Part shown: piece by piece, positions 1-7,953 of the stretch | Position numbering within the stretch: the first letter of the stretch is position 1 | Layout of the letters: every line of letters begins with the position of its first letter | DNA from: Pseudomonadota bacterium | GTDB taxonomy: Bacteria; Pseudomonadota; Gammaproteobacteria; Steroidobacterales; Steroidobacteraceae | Length of the DNA stretch: 64,000 nucleotides | Direction: 5' to 3' | Assembly: GCA_016713725.1 (NCBI GenBank) | Contig: JADJOO010000020.1 | Location: 32,928-96,927, forward strand | Position numbers and translations under genes: made by a program | Notes under the pieces: generated by a model | Database searches by the model: none | The model's input: the letters and a program-made list of their open reading frames with translations, nothing else | Told to the model about the DNA's origin: nothing

Positions 1-774
1 TACGACCAGTACGTGGTGGCCTTTCTGGAGCTGATGCGGCTGCCGTACACCGGCTGCAACCCGCGCGGCATGATGATCTCGCGCGACAAGGTGCTGTCGA
101 AGCAGATTCTCGCCTACCACCGCATTCCCACCGCGCGGTACGCGCTGCTGCCGCGCAAGCGCCGCTATGTCGAGCCGCGCAAACTCAAATTCCCGCTGTT
201 CGTCAAGTCGGCCACCGAGGATGCCTCGCTCGGCATCTCGCAGGCCTCGATCGTCTACGACGGCCAGAAGCTGCGGGAGCGAGTCGAGTTCATCCACGAG
301 CAGACGAATTCGGATGCTCTGGTCGAGGAGTACATCGAAGGCCGCGAACTCTACATCGGCGTGATGGGCAACGAGAGGCTGACGACCCTGCCGGTGTGGG
401 AACTCAATTTCGGCACGCTGCCCGACGTGATGTCGATCGCGACGCGCAAGGTGAAGTGGGACCGCAAGTACCAGGTGCGGCACGGCATCGGCACGGGTCC
501 CGCCCTTGATTTGCCGCCCGGCCTGTCGCCGCGGCTCGCCACACTCGTGCGGCGCATCTATCGCGCGCTGTCACTCAGCGGGTATGCGCGAATCGACTTG
601 CGCTTGAAGCCGGACGGCGGGGTGTACGTGCTCGAGGCAAATGCGAATCCCAACCTCGCCCAGATCGAGGATTTCGCGACCTCGGCGCTCGCTTGCGGCA
701 TGGAATACGACGCCGTGCTGGAGCGGATCCTGCAGTACGGGCAGAACTACGACGCGGCATGGCGGCAGTCCTGA
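1..774 (+). CDS. ATP-grasp ligase, D-alanine-D-alanine ligase-like (5' end outside window)
   Basis: The reading frame is open from base 1, so the start lies upstream; 257 residues are visible. The fragment has the order of an ATP-grasp catalytic core: a lysine in a KSATEDASLGIS segment (about residue 68), the nucleotide-binding stretch LVEEYIEGREL (about 107-117), an aspartate in ARIDLRL (about 199) and the metal-binding EANANPNL motif starting at residue 212. This is the C-terminal part of the D-Ala-D-Ala ligase superfamily, which makes a carboxylate-amine bond using ATP. Whether it is a true cell-wall Ddl or one of the ligase-like paralogues cannot be decided without the N-terminal half. 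The first complete gene downstream is on the opposite strand. Confidence 0.8.
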   Translation, partial: YDQYVVAFLELMRLPYTGCNPRGMMISRDKVLSKQILAYHRIPTARYALLPRKRRYVEPRKLKFPLFVKSATEDASLGISQASIVYDGQKLRERVEFIHEQTNSDALVEEYIEGRELYIGVMGNERLTTLPVWELNFGTLPDVMSIATRKVKWDRKYQVRHGIGTGPALDLPPGLSPRLATLVRRIYRALSLSGYARIDLRLKPDGGVYVLEANANPNLAQIEDFATSALACGMEYDAVLERILQYGQNYDAAWRQS

Positions 775-887
775 CTACGCGCCGATGATCTGAGGCGTGC
801 GAGTGGCGGCGGCGCCTTGTCGCGAGCGCGAGTGTGCCTCTTGGCCCAAGCTCAGGGACAGGCGCCTGATCGCACGCCTGGATCGGT

Positions 888-1286
888 CTAGAGCGTGCGG
901 CCCGTCTTCTGGAAGTGCGTGCGCTCGAAGATCGTCTGGCAGTCGATGCAGCGCAACGCCTGTGGCGTGAGGTTCAGCCGCTTCACATCGATCGGCTTGT
1001 CGCACGCTTCGCAGACGCCGTAGCTGCCATCCGCCACTCGCAGCAGCGCTGCGTCGATCGCGCGCAGTTCGTCGAGGTCGCGATCGATTTCGGCGAGGCC
1101 GACGTCCACGATCAGGTCGGCGAACGATTCGTCCTCCAGTTCCCGCACCGAGTCGGCGATCTGCAGATAGTGTTCCGAATCGCTCCGGATCAGCGCCTGG
1201 CGGATTTCTTCGCGCAACTGGATTTGCCGCGCGCGCATGGCCGTTTGCAGCGACTCGAGCTGCTTGTTCTGGAGGTTGCGAGTCAT
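888..1286 (-). CDS. DksA/TraR-type C4 zinc-finger protein
   Basis: A 132-residue protein with a long helical N-terminal part and a C-terminal four-cysteine zinc finger (C92, C95, C113, C116; CEAC and CIDC). This is the DksA/TraR architecture; members bind in the RNA polymerase secondary channel and modulate transcription with or without ppGpp. Three starts are possible: ATG 1286, ATG 1292 and an upstream start at 1313. The ATG at 1286 is chosen because an AGGA sits 8 bases before it. That ribosome site borders a perfect inverted repeat at 1296-1315. It is probably a DksA paralogue rather than the main DksA, judging from the acidic central part, but this is inference. Confidence 0.8.
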   Translation of the reverse strand: MTRNLQNKQLESLQTAMRARQIQLREEIRQALIRSDSEHYLQIADSVRELEDESFADLIVDVGLAEIDRDLDELRAIDAALLRVADGSYGVCEACDKPIDVKRLNLTPQALRCIDCQTIFERTHFQKTGRTL

Positions 1287-1295
1287 CGCCATCTT

Positions 1296-1315
1296 CCTTG
1301 GGACACTGCCCAAGG
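1296..1315 (-). promoter_or_regulatory. Inverted repeat in the leader of the DksA-like gene
   Basis: CCTTGGG and CCCAAGG form perfect 7-base arms with a 6-base loop. On the transcript the 3' arm ends in CCCAAGG and runs straight into AAG and the start codons at 1292 and 1286, so pairing would cover part of the Shine-Dalgarno sequence. It could be a translational control hairpin or an operator; the sequence does not separate these. Confidence 0.4.
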
Positions 1316-1397
1316 ATCGGACGCGATCCGCGCCACAGATATAGGGAAGATGCGAAATTCATTGCGCCAAATGCGGCTGGTCCTGCGGATGGCCGTG

Positions 1398-1934
1398 TCA
1401 GTCGGGCGGCAGGGCGCTCCGGTCCGGGAACAGTTCGTCTTCGAAGCCGAACGAGCGCATGTCGGCGACCCGCATCGGATAGAGGATGCCGTCGAGGTGA
1501 TCCACCTCGTGCTGGACGACGCGCGCATGGAAGCCCTTCACGGTGCGATCGATCGGCTGCCCGTCCAGGTCGAAGCCGCGGTAGCGCAGGTTCGTGTGGC
1601 GAGCAACCACGCCACGTAATCCCGGCACAGACAGGCACCCCTCCCAGGCTTCGTCGCGCTCATCGCCAAGCAGGTCCAGCAGCGGGTTGAGCAGTACCGT
1701 ATACGGTACCGGCTCGGCCTGCGGGTACCGTGGGTTGTGCGTGACCTCGAAGATCACGGCTCGCAACGACACGCCGATCTGCGGCGCGGCGATCCCGGCG
1801 CCATTCAGCGCGCGCATGGTGTCGTCCATGTCGGTCACGAGCTGGCGCAATTCGGCGGTACCGAAGCGCTCGACGGGGGCGGCGACCCGCTGCAGCAGCG
1901 GGTGACCCATGCGGAGAACGGTGCGGACGGCCAT
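1398..1934 (-). CDS. def: Peptide deformylase
   Basis: Removes the formyl group from the N-terminal methionine of new proteins; a cytoplasmic metalloenzyme. The 178-residue product carries all three family motifs in order: GAGIAAPQIG (45-54), EGCLS (98-102) with the metal-binding cysteine, and HEVDH (142-146) with two histidine ligands and the catalytic glutamate. The frame stays open further upstream, but the start at 1934 gives the usual family beginning (MAVRTVLRMG) and length. The usual partner fmt is not adjacent, so this may be a second, stand-alone deformylase copy; that is inference. Confidence 0.93.
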   Translation of the reverse strand: MAVRTVLRMGHPLLQRVAAPVERFGTAELRQLVTDMDDTMRALNGAGIAAPQIGVSLRAVIFEVTHNPRYPQAEPVPYTVLLNPLLDLLGDERDEAWEGCLSVPGLRGVVARHTNLRYRGFDLDGQPIDRTVKGFHARVVQHEVDHLDGILYPMRVADMRSFGFEDELFPDRSALPPD

Positions 1935-2042
1935 GCGGGATTCCAGGGAGCGGGAACGCAAGCGTAATCGAGTGCGGCCGATTGACAAGGCCGGGAGGTG
2001 AGCGTAGCTAAGGCGCGATCCGAACACCCCTGAGAACGACCG

Positions 2043-2345
2043 ATGGACAATGGCTTGCGCTGCTGGAAATGCGGAGTGTCGCTCGCCGACTATTCGCTGC
2101 CGCTGCGGCGACTGGAGGAGTGCCGGGCATGCCATGCGGAACTGCACACCTGCCGCATGTGCGAGTTCTACGACACGGGCAAGGCCAAGCACTGCCGCGA
2201 GACCATCGCCGAAGAAGTGAAGGACAAGCAGGTGGCGAATTTCTGTGACTACTTCCGGCCGACTCCGTCGGCTTACCGACCCGAGGCCCTGAGCGCGGCC
2301 GACAAGGCCAAGGCCGAACTCAATGCGCTGTTCGGCCACAAGTAA
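2043..2345 (+). CDS. Small cysteine-rich putative zinc-binding protein
   Basis: A 100-residue protein with eight cysteines (7, 10, 27, 30, 37, 40, 51, 68), six of them in three CxxC pairs within the first 40 residues, followed by a charged helical tail. Such spacing suggests two zinc-ribbon-like sites; no enzyme motif is seen. It has no signal peptide and should be cytoplasmic. It is transcribed away from the deformylase gene, and the next gene starts 16 bases after its stop, so the two plus-strand genes probably share a transcript. The function is unknown. Confidence 0.7.
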   Translation: MDNGLRCWKCGVSLADYSLPLRRLEECRACHAELHTCRMCEFYDTGKAKHCRETIAEEVKDKQVANFCDYFRPTPSAYRPEALSAADKAKAELNALFGHK

Positions 2346-2361
2346 AGACCAGGAGACGACT

Positions 2362-4020
2362 GTGACGGTGATCCGACGAGCGGTACTGACAGGAATCGCG
2401 GCCATAACGCTGCTGGCGGGCGCGGCAGCGGCTGGAGAATCGGCCGCCCGGAAGGCAGCGGAGGCAGCGCCTGCGATGACGGCAGTGCGACCAGAGATCT
2501 ACGCGCCGGTGACGCTGGCCGTGGACCTGTCGTCCCTGAGCGCCAGTGAACGGCAGATGCTGGGTCTTTTCATCGAGGCCGGCGAAATCATGGACGAACT
2601 GTACTGGCGGCAGACGTACGGCGACCGCGATGCGCTGCTGAAAGGCATCGTCGATCCGCGCACCCGCGAATTCGTCGCGCTGAACTATGGCCCCTGGGAC
2701 CGGTTGGCCGACAATGCACCGTTCGTGCCCGGTGTCGGTGCCAAGCCGGAAGGCGCGGAGTTCTATCCGCACGACATGACCCGCGAGGAATTCGAGAAGG
2801 CGAACCTGCCGCTGTCGCGCAGCGAATACACGCTCCTGCGACGCGACGCCAAGGGCGCATTGCAGGTCGTGCCATACCACGTCGAGTACCGCGAGGCGCT
2901 CGAAAAGGCAGCGCTCAAGCTTGAGCAGGCGGCCGCGCTGGCAGAGGACCCCGGTCTGAAGCAGTACCTGTCGCTGCGTGCGCAGGCGCTGCGTACCGAC
3001 GACTACCGCGCGAGCGATCGCGCGTGGCTCGACATGAAGTCGAACCGCATCGACCTGGTGATCGGCCCGATCGAAACCTACGAGGACGCGCTGTTCGGCT
3101 ACAAGGCCGCCTACGAGGCCTACGCGCTGATCAAGGACATGGAGTGGAGCAAGCGCCTCGAACGCTATGCCGCCATGTTGCCGGCACTGCAGCGCGGCCT
3201 GCCGGTCCCGGACGCCTACAAGGCCGAGCAGCCAGGCACGGATTCCGACCTCAATGCGTACGACGTCGTCTATTACGCGGGCCACAACAACGCCGCTTCG
3301 AAGACCATCGCCATCAACCTGCCGAACGACGAGCAGGTGCAGCTCGAGAAGGGCACGCGCCGGCTGCAGCTCAAGAACGCGATGCGCGCCAAGTTCGACA
3401 GGATCATGCTGCCGATCGCCGACGAGCTGATCGTGCCGGAGCAGCGCAAGCACGTGACGTTCGAAGCGTTCTTCGCCAATACCATGTTCCACGAGGTGGC
3501 GCACGGCTTAGGCGTAAAGAACACGCTCGACGGCAAGGGCACGGTTCGTGAAGCGCTGACGGAACAGGCGAGCTGGCTCGAGGAAGGCAAGGCCGATATC
3601 CTCGGGCTGTACATGGTCACCAGACTGCACGAGAAGGGCGAACTCGGCGGGTCGCTCGAGGACTACTATGTGACGTTCCTGACCGGCATCTTCCGTTCGG
3701 TGCGGTGGGGCGCCGCCGAAGCCCACGGCCAGGCGAACATGGTGCGCTTCAACTACTTCGCCGATCGCGGCGCGTTCAGCCGCGATGCCAACGGCCACTA
3801 CCGCGTCGACATGGCGAAGATGCGCAAGGCGATGGATGAACTGTCGGCCGACATTCTCAAGCTGCAGGGCGACGGCAACTACGCGGGCGTCAAGGAGCTG
3901 CTCGCCCGGATCGGCGTGCTGAAGCCCCAGTTGTCTGCCGACCTCGCGCGCCTCGGCGCCCGCAACATTCCGGTCGACGTCCGCTTCGAGCAGGGCAAGG
4001 CCGTGCTGGGCCTGAAGTAG
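2362..4020 (+). CDS. Secreted zinc metallopeptidase, M49 (dipeptidyl-peptidase III)-like
   Basis: A 552-residue protein with a cleavable signal peptide (residues 1 to about 22, ending in AGAAAA). Zinc-site signatures are an HEVAH motif at 377-381 and a downstream EEGKAD at 407-412, which supplies the third ligand. The wide HExxH to EExxAD spacing matches family M49 relatives rather than thermolysin-type enzymes. The start is GTG 2362, because AGGAGA lies 5 bases before it; an earlier in-frame start would overlap the previous gene. It is likely periplasmic and may trim peptides, but some bacterial members are annotated only as zinc-dependent hydrolases, so the substrate is open. Confidence 0.78.
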   Translation: MTVIRRAVLTGIAAITLLAGAAAAGESAARKAAEAAPAMTAVRPEIYAPVTLAVDLSSLSASERQMLGLFIEAGEIMDELYWRQTYGDRDALLKGIVDPRTREFVALNYGPWDRLADNAPFVPGVGAKPEGAEFYPHDMTREEFEKANLPLSRSEYTLLRRDAKGALQVVPYHVEYREALEKAALKLEQAAALAEDPGLKQYLSLRAQALRTDDYRASDRAWLDMKSNRIDLVIGPIETYEDALFGYKAAYEAYALIKDMEWSKRLERYAAMLPALQRGLPVPDAYKAEQPGTDSDLNAYDVVYYAGHNNAASKTIAINLPNDEQVQLEKGTRRLQLKNAMRAKFDRIMLPIADELIVPEQRKHVTFEAFFANTMFHEVAHGLGVKNTLDGKGTVREALTEQASWLEEGKADILGLYMVTRLHEKGELGGSLEDYYVTFLTGIFRSVRWGAAEAHGQANMVRFNYFADRGAFSRDANGHYRVDMAKMRKAMDELSADILKLQGDGNYAGVKELLARIGVLKPQLSADLARLGARNIPVDVRFEQGKAVLGLK

Positions 4021-4028
4021 GCGCGGCC

Positions 4029-4910
4029 GTGTCGAGTCCGGTCGAACGCGTCATCGAACCGCGGCCGCGCGATCTCGGTGATTTCGCCGTGCGTCGCGTG
4101 CTGCCCGCGGTGGGTCTGCAGACTGTTGGTCCTTTCATCTTCTTCGATCACATGGGACCGGCGGACTTCGGGCCGGGGCAGGGCGTCAACGTGCGGCCGC
4201 ACCCACACATCGGCCTCGCCACCGTGACGTACCTGTTTGAAGGCGCTTTCATGCACCGTGACAGCCTCGGCACGGCGCAGTTGATCCGTCCGGGCGACGT
4301 CAACTGGATGGTGGCCGGGCGGGGCATCGTGCATTCGGAGCGCACGCCACCGGAGGTGCGCGACGCGGCAGGCCGCACGCGTGCGCACGGCATCCAGACA
4401 TGGATAGCACTGCCGCGTGCGGAGGAAGAGCGGGAGCCGTCCTTTGCGCATCACGGCGCTGCCAGCTTGCCGCGCATCGAGCGGCCTGGCGTAATCCTCA
4501 CCGTGATCGCCGGCACGGCGTACGGCGAGCGGTCACCGGTCGACATGTTCTCGCCGACGCTGTACGTGGATGCACAGCTGGCCGACGGGGCTGCGATCGA
4601 GGTGCCGGACGAGCACCTGCAGCGGGCGGTCTACGTCGCGCAGGGCCGGATCGAAATTGCAGGCCAGGTCTACCAGGAAGGCCAGTTCATCATGCTCGCG
4701 TCCGCTGCGGGTCCGGTGTCGATCCGCGCGCTCCAGGCCTCGCGCGTGATGCTGGCTGGAGGCGCTGCGCTCGATGGGCCGCGGCACCTCTACTGGAACT
4801 TCGTTTCGAGCACGCGCGAGCGCATCGATGCGGCCAGGCGCGACTGGCGCGAGCACCGGTTTGCGCCGGTGCCCGGCGATGCGGAAAGGATTCCCCTGCC
4901 CGACGAGTGA
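4029..4910 (+). CDS. Pirin family protein (cupin)
   Basis: A 293-residue bicupin. The N-terminal pirin domain keeps the metal ligands H58, H60, H102 and E104 (in RPHPH and IVHSER). The pirin C-terminal domain follows from about residue 180. Pirins are cytoplasmic metal-binding proteins; some act as quercetinases, others as redox or transcription cofactors. The GTG start lies 9 bases after the stop of the metallopeptidase gene, suggesting cotranscription. No transcription signals of its own are visible. Confidence 0.92.
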   Translation: MSSPVERVIEPRPRDLGDFAVRRVLPAVGLQTVGPFIFFDHMGPADFGPGQGVNVRPHPHIGLATVTYLFEGAFMHRDSLGTAQLIRPGDVNWMVAGRGIVHSERTPPEVRDAAGRTRAHGIQTWIALPRAEEEREPSFAHHGAASLPRIERPGVILTVIAGTAYGERSPVDMFSPTLYVDAQLADGAAIEVPDEHLQRAVYVAQGRIEIAGQVYQEGQFIMLASAAGPVSIRALQASRVMLAGGAALDGPRHLYWNFVSSTRERIDAARRDWREHRFAPVPGDAERIPLPDE

Positions 4911-4941
4911 CGCCGCGTCCCTGGACGCGGCACGATTCGCG

Positions 4942-5712
4942 TCAACGTGCGTTCAGGCGAGTGCCGCAACCGCGCAAGGTCTGCCCACCCGATTCCAGGG
5001 TCACGACGTGGTCGAATTCCACCTCACCATCGTCCACGCAGCGCTCGGCCCGGATCGTGGCCTGGATCTTGATCGCATCGTTCTGCGCCGTGTAGACGAT
5101 CGCACCGTCAGGCGCGGTGGCTGCCTGAGCCTGCTCGAAGTCGAAGCGGTCCTGGCCGAAATTGGTGGTCCAGTTCAGCCTGTTCGCGGGACCGACTTCG
5201 AGGACCCAGCCCGGTTCGTTGCCGAGCGCGCGGTAAACCACGCCACGCACCCTGGCGTCCTCGCGCAGGGAGGCGGCTCGCCGTTCTTCGCATTGCACGG
5301 TCGGCGTGCCCTGTCGCTCGAGCGTTGCCGTGCCGCCCTTGGTCCAGAACACCACCACGCTGTCCGCGTAGCGCACGCCAGAGGCGCTGACCGTCTGGTC
5401 GAGCCGCCGCGTGCCGTCGTGGAAGTCGATGGCAATCGCCTTTTCGCGGAACAGGTTGCGCATTACCAGCGTCTGGCCATCCGTGCACTGCCACACGTAG
5501 GCGCGGAGCACGCCTGCGGGAACGTCGTCCGTGGCGGGCGTCGGTGCCGGTGCGGTTGCAGGGACGGATGCCGCCGGCTCCGCGTCCGCAGCGGTTTCGC
5601 CCGCGGGCGATTCCTTGCGCTGGCAGCCTGAGGCTGCAATCAGCGCGATGCCCGTGCAACAGACGATCAACAGGCGGGATGACAGCGTGGGCGAAGTCGT
5701 CAAGCGGGTCAC
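4942..5712 (-). CDS. Lipoprotein with MliC-like domain
   Basis: A 256-residue predicted lipoprotein: a hydrophobic N-terminus ending in AASGC (lipid-anchored C30), then a Pro/Ala/Thr-rich linker (about 35-65). A domain resembling the MliC family of C-type lysozyme inhibitors follows (YVWQCTDGQTLVMRN to TVQCEE, about 70-140), with its paired cysteines. The C-terminal part (GNEPGWVLEV onward) resembles the COG3650-type envelope domain often joined to MliC. It would sit in the periplasm or outer membrane and may protect peptidoglycan from lysozyme. The lipobox is not ideal, since alanine replaces leucine at -3. Confidence 0.75.
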   Translation of the reverse strand: MTRLTTSPTLSSRLLIVCCTGIALIAASGCQRKESPAGETAADAEPAASVPATAPAPTPATDDVPAGVLRAYVWQCTDGQTLVMRNLFREKAIAIDFHDGTRRLDQTVSASGVRYADSVVVFWTKGGTATLERQGTPTVQCEERRAASLREDARVRGVVYRALGNEPGWVLEVGPANRLNWTTNFGQDRFDFEQAQAATAPDGAIVYTAQNDAIKIQATIRAERCVDDGEVEFDHVVTLESGGQTLRGCGTRLNAR

Positions 5713-5750
5713 CTGGCAGGCGGGGTGTGCCTGATTTTACACAGGACGCC

Positions 5751-6278
5751 TCAACAGTTCGCTTCGCGCAGGCGAACCTTCGCTTCGCGCCAGCGTTCCC
5801 ACAGCCTGCCGGCCTCGCGCGCCGAGTAGCCTGTACGCATCCGCGAATCGAGGCTGTCGAGCGTCGCCTGCAGTTTCTGGCAGGTCGCCGCGTGTTCGGT
5901 CTCGCCCTCGTCGGGGTCGGCATCCTCACGCCCGGTTGAAATTCCGCGGCTCGGCGCCGCTCGCTCCCTGGTTTTGGCGAGTTCCGGTGACGCTCCAGCC
6001 GCAGTGGGCGCGGGCGCGCTCACCTTCAATTCGCGCACTTCCGGCAGGGGGCCGCACGGACGGTCGGAAAACGTGACCAGGTCTGGCGCAACGCAACTGT
6101 AGACGAGCCGGCGTGTCGACTGCGCGCGCGGCTTGACCGGCTCGAGCACGACGGAGCCGCCACCCCCCGCCGGGCTATCGACGGTCGGCAGCAACAGCGC
6201 GTTGGCGGCGTGCGGTGAGGTGGACAGGAAGAGCATCGCCTGCGCGGCGAGGTGCAGGCGGACGGCAGGACGTGTCAC
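5751..6278 (-). CDS. Hypothetical periplasmic protein, DUF4124-like
   Basis: A 175-residue protein with a probable signal peptide (cleavage near AANA, about residue 27). A short domain follows with two cysteines around YSCVAPDLVTFSDRPC (about 60-75); this pattern of a processed exported protein with a mention of a cleaved peptide core resembles DUF4124. The rest is proline- and glutamate-rich with a helical C-terminus ending in a cysteine. It lies 38 bases upstream of the MliC-like lipoprotein on the same strand, so the two may form an envelope operon. No function can be assigned. Confidence 0.6.
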   Translation of the reverse strand: MTRPAVRLHLAAQAMLFLSTSPHAANALLLPTVDSPAGGGGSVVLEPVKPRAQSTRRLVYSCVAPDLVTFSDRPCGPLPEVRELKVSAPAPTAAGASPELAKTRERAAPSRGISTGREDADPDEGETEHAATCQKLQATLDSLDSRMRTGYSAREAGRLWERWREAKVRLREANC

Positions 6279-6413
6279 GGCGAACCCTCCATGGACTGAA
6301 GGGCCATGCTCGGGTCAGCGCTATGGATTGTCTTGCGCGATTCGTGGTGCGTGCGCGCAATTAGGCGCCGGCCTTCGTATTGGTCTCGGACCTGTCACGC
6401 GCGCGATCGGGCT

Positions 6414-6728
6414 TCAGGCGCGTCCAACGTTCGAGTCGGTGGGCGCGTGGAAGTATTGGCTCTCTGCCGAGAATTGTTCGACCAGCCGGCGCAATTCGGC
6501 CATGCGGGCCTCGGCAGTGCCGATCGCCAGGCAGTCCTCGCAGCGGGGGTCGCCGCAGGGCTGTCGCGTGTACAGCCAATACTGCACGGCTCCCGCGAGC
6601 AGGCCATCCGCGATGTCCCACAAGTCGGCCTTGTCGTCGCCGTCCGCGATCTGGTTGCCGAGGTCGACGGCACGACTGAAGGCCTGGTCGAACGGTTCGG
6701 AGTCTTCGATTTGCGTAGTGGCGGTCAC
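6414..6728 (-). CDS. Hypothetical protein with CxxxxxCxxC motif
   Basis: A 104-residue acidic protein starting at GTG 6728. It has three cysteines in QPCGDPRCEDCLA (about 57-69), possibly a metal site, and two amphipathic helices. It has no signal peptide. Several other frames are open here because of high GC, but this one has the most protein-like composition. The family is not recognised. Confidence 0.5.
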   Translation of the reverse strand: MTATTQIEDSEPFDQAFSRAVDLGNQIADGDDKADLWDIADGLLAGAVQYWLYTRQPCGDPRCEDCLAIGTAEARMAELRRLVEQFSAESQYFHAPTDSNVGRA

Positions 6729-6834
6729 GTTGGGAAAAGCAGTCAGGGGACCAGCCGCAATGATACCAGAAACGCCCGCCGTAACGATGTCGAAATGTAC
6801 AAAAACTGCTTATAAATCAGTCGATTCTGGCGCT

Positions 6835-7101
6835 TCAGATGCCGGCCTTGGCGAGCGCGTCGACGAATGCGCGGACGGCGCCGGCGAGGCCCGGGTGTTC
6901 GGTTTCGAGGCGCACCGCGGCGTTCTCCAGCGCGTCGGCCGGTGCGAGGTCCTGGGCGGAGCCGGCCTGGCCCTGCGGTGCCAGTGCCCGCTGGATGTCC
7001 GCCAGGGCCCCCTCCAGCAGCGCACGTTGTTGCGGGTCGAGTTGCGGGACGTCGGCCAACTCGCGGTGCAGGTCGCGCAGCGTCTGTTGCAGGTCGTTCA
7101 T
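6835..7101 (-). CDS. DUF4404 family protein
   Basis: An 88-residue, almost fully helical protein beginning MNDLQQTLRDLHREL and ending in LAKAGI. Length and the leucine/glutamate heptad pattern match DUF4404, a small cytoplasmic family of unknown role. The frame is open upstream, but the ATG at 7101 gives the family start. It is separated from the outer-membrane protein gene on the other strand by about 130 bases that must hold both promoters. Confidence 0.7.
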   Translation of the reverse strand: MNDLQQTLRDLHRELADVPQLDPQQRALLEGALADIQRALAPQGQAGSAQDLAPADALENAAVRLETEHPGLAGAVRAFVDALAKAGI

Positions 7102-7229
7102 TGCATTTCTCCGCCGAAGGCGTTGGCGAAGAGTGTAGCAGCGACCGGTGTCGCCCCGGCTGTGGAAAGACCGGACGCCACTACGTCGCGGCCCACTAAA
7201 ATGGTGCCCTCGAAAACCGGGAGTGCCGC

Positions 7230-7884
7230 ATGAATTCGTCCACCAGGTCGTCTTGGGTACCACTGCTCGCAATGGCCGCGATGCTCGTCGCGCCGCTGGT
7301 GGCGCAGGCCGACTCGCCACGCTTTGAATTCACTCCGTTCGTCGGCGGTCGAATGGGTGGCGGTTTCGACGTCACGGCCGCGGACGGCACCAGCAGTTCG
7401 GTCGACCTCGACGCCGGCATGAGTTTCGGGATCGATCTCGGGCTGTATCGTGATGACCGGTCGTTCTACGAACTGCTCTATTCGACGCAGACGACGAGCT
7501 TCGACTCGACGGACCCGTCGCTTGACCGGGTCGATCTGCGCGTCGACTACCTGCAGTTCGGTGGCACCGCCTTCTTTCCGCAGGACAGCGATCACTTCAT
7601 GCCTTACTTGTCGCTCACGATCGGCGCGACGCTGATGGAGCCGGACAGCGGTGGCCTACGACTCCGAGACCAGGTTTTCAGGCAGCATCGGCGGCGGCTT
7701 CCGCATTCCGTTCAACGACAACGTCTCGCTCAACCTGGGTGTGCGTGGTTACCTGACGCTACTCGATTCCGATTCGAGCCTGTTCTGCGTCAGCGATTCC
7801 GGGGAGGCCGGCTGCCTCCTGCGATCGTCGGGCAGCACGTTCTTCCAGGCCGAAGGCCTGCTTGGGCTCAGCGTCCGGTTCTGA
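7230..7884 (+). CDS. Outer-membrane beta-barrel protein (frameshifted)
   Basis: A signal peptide (LLAMAAMLVAPLVAQA) is followed by alternating strands typical of a small 8-strand barrel. The first frame covers up to PDSG near 7648; the rest (AYDSETRFSGSIGGGF to the terminal GLSVRF) continues in the next frame and ends at 7884. One extra base near 7650 restores a protein of about 217 residues that ends in phenylalanine, the outer-membrane sorting signal. The broken frame is more likely a sequence error than a dead gene, because both halves are intact and the terminus is preserved. The barrel's function is unknown. Confidence 0.7.
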
Positions 7885-7953
7885 AGGTGACCTCAGCCAG
7901 CCGGCGTCGAAATTTCGGCGCCTGCCAGCAACGCACGGCGCCGTCTGTCCAGG

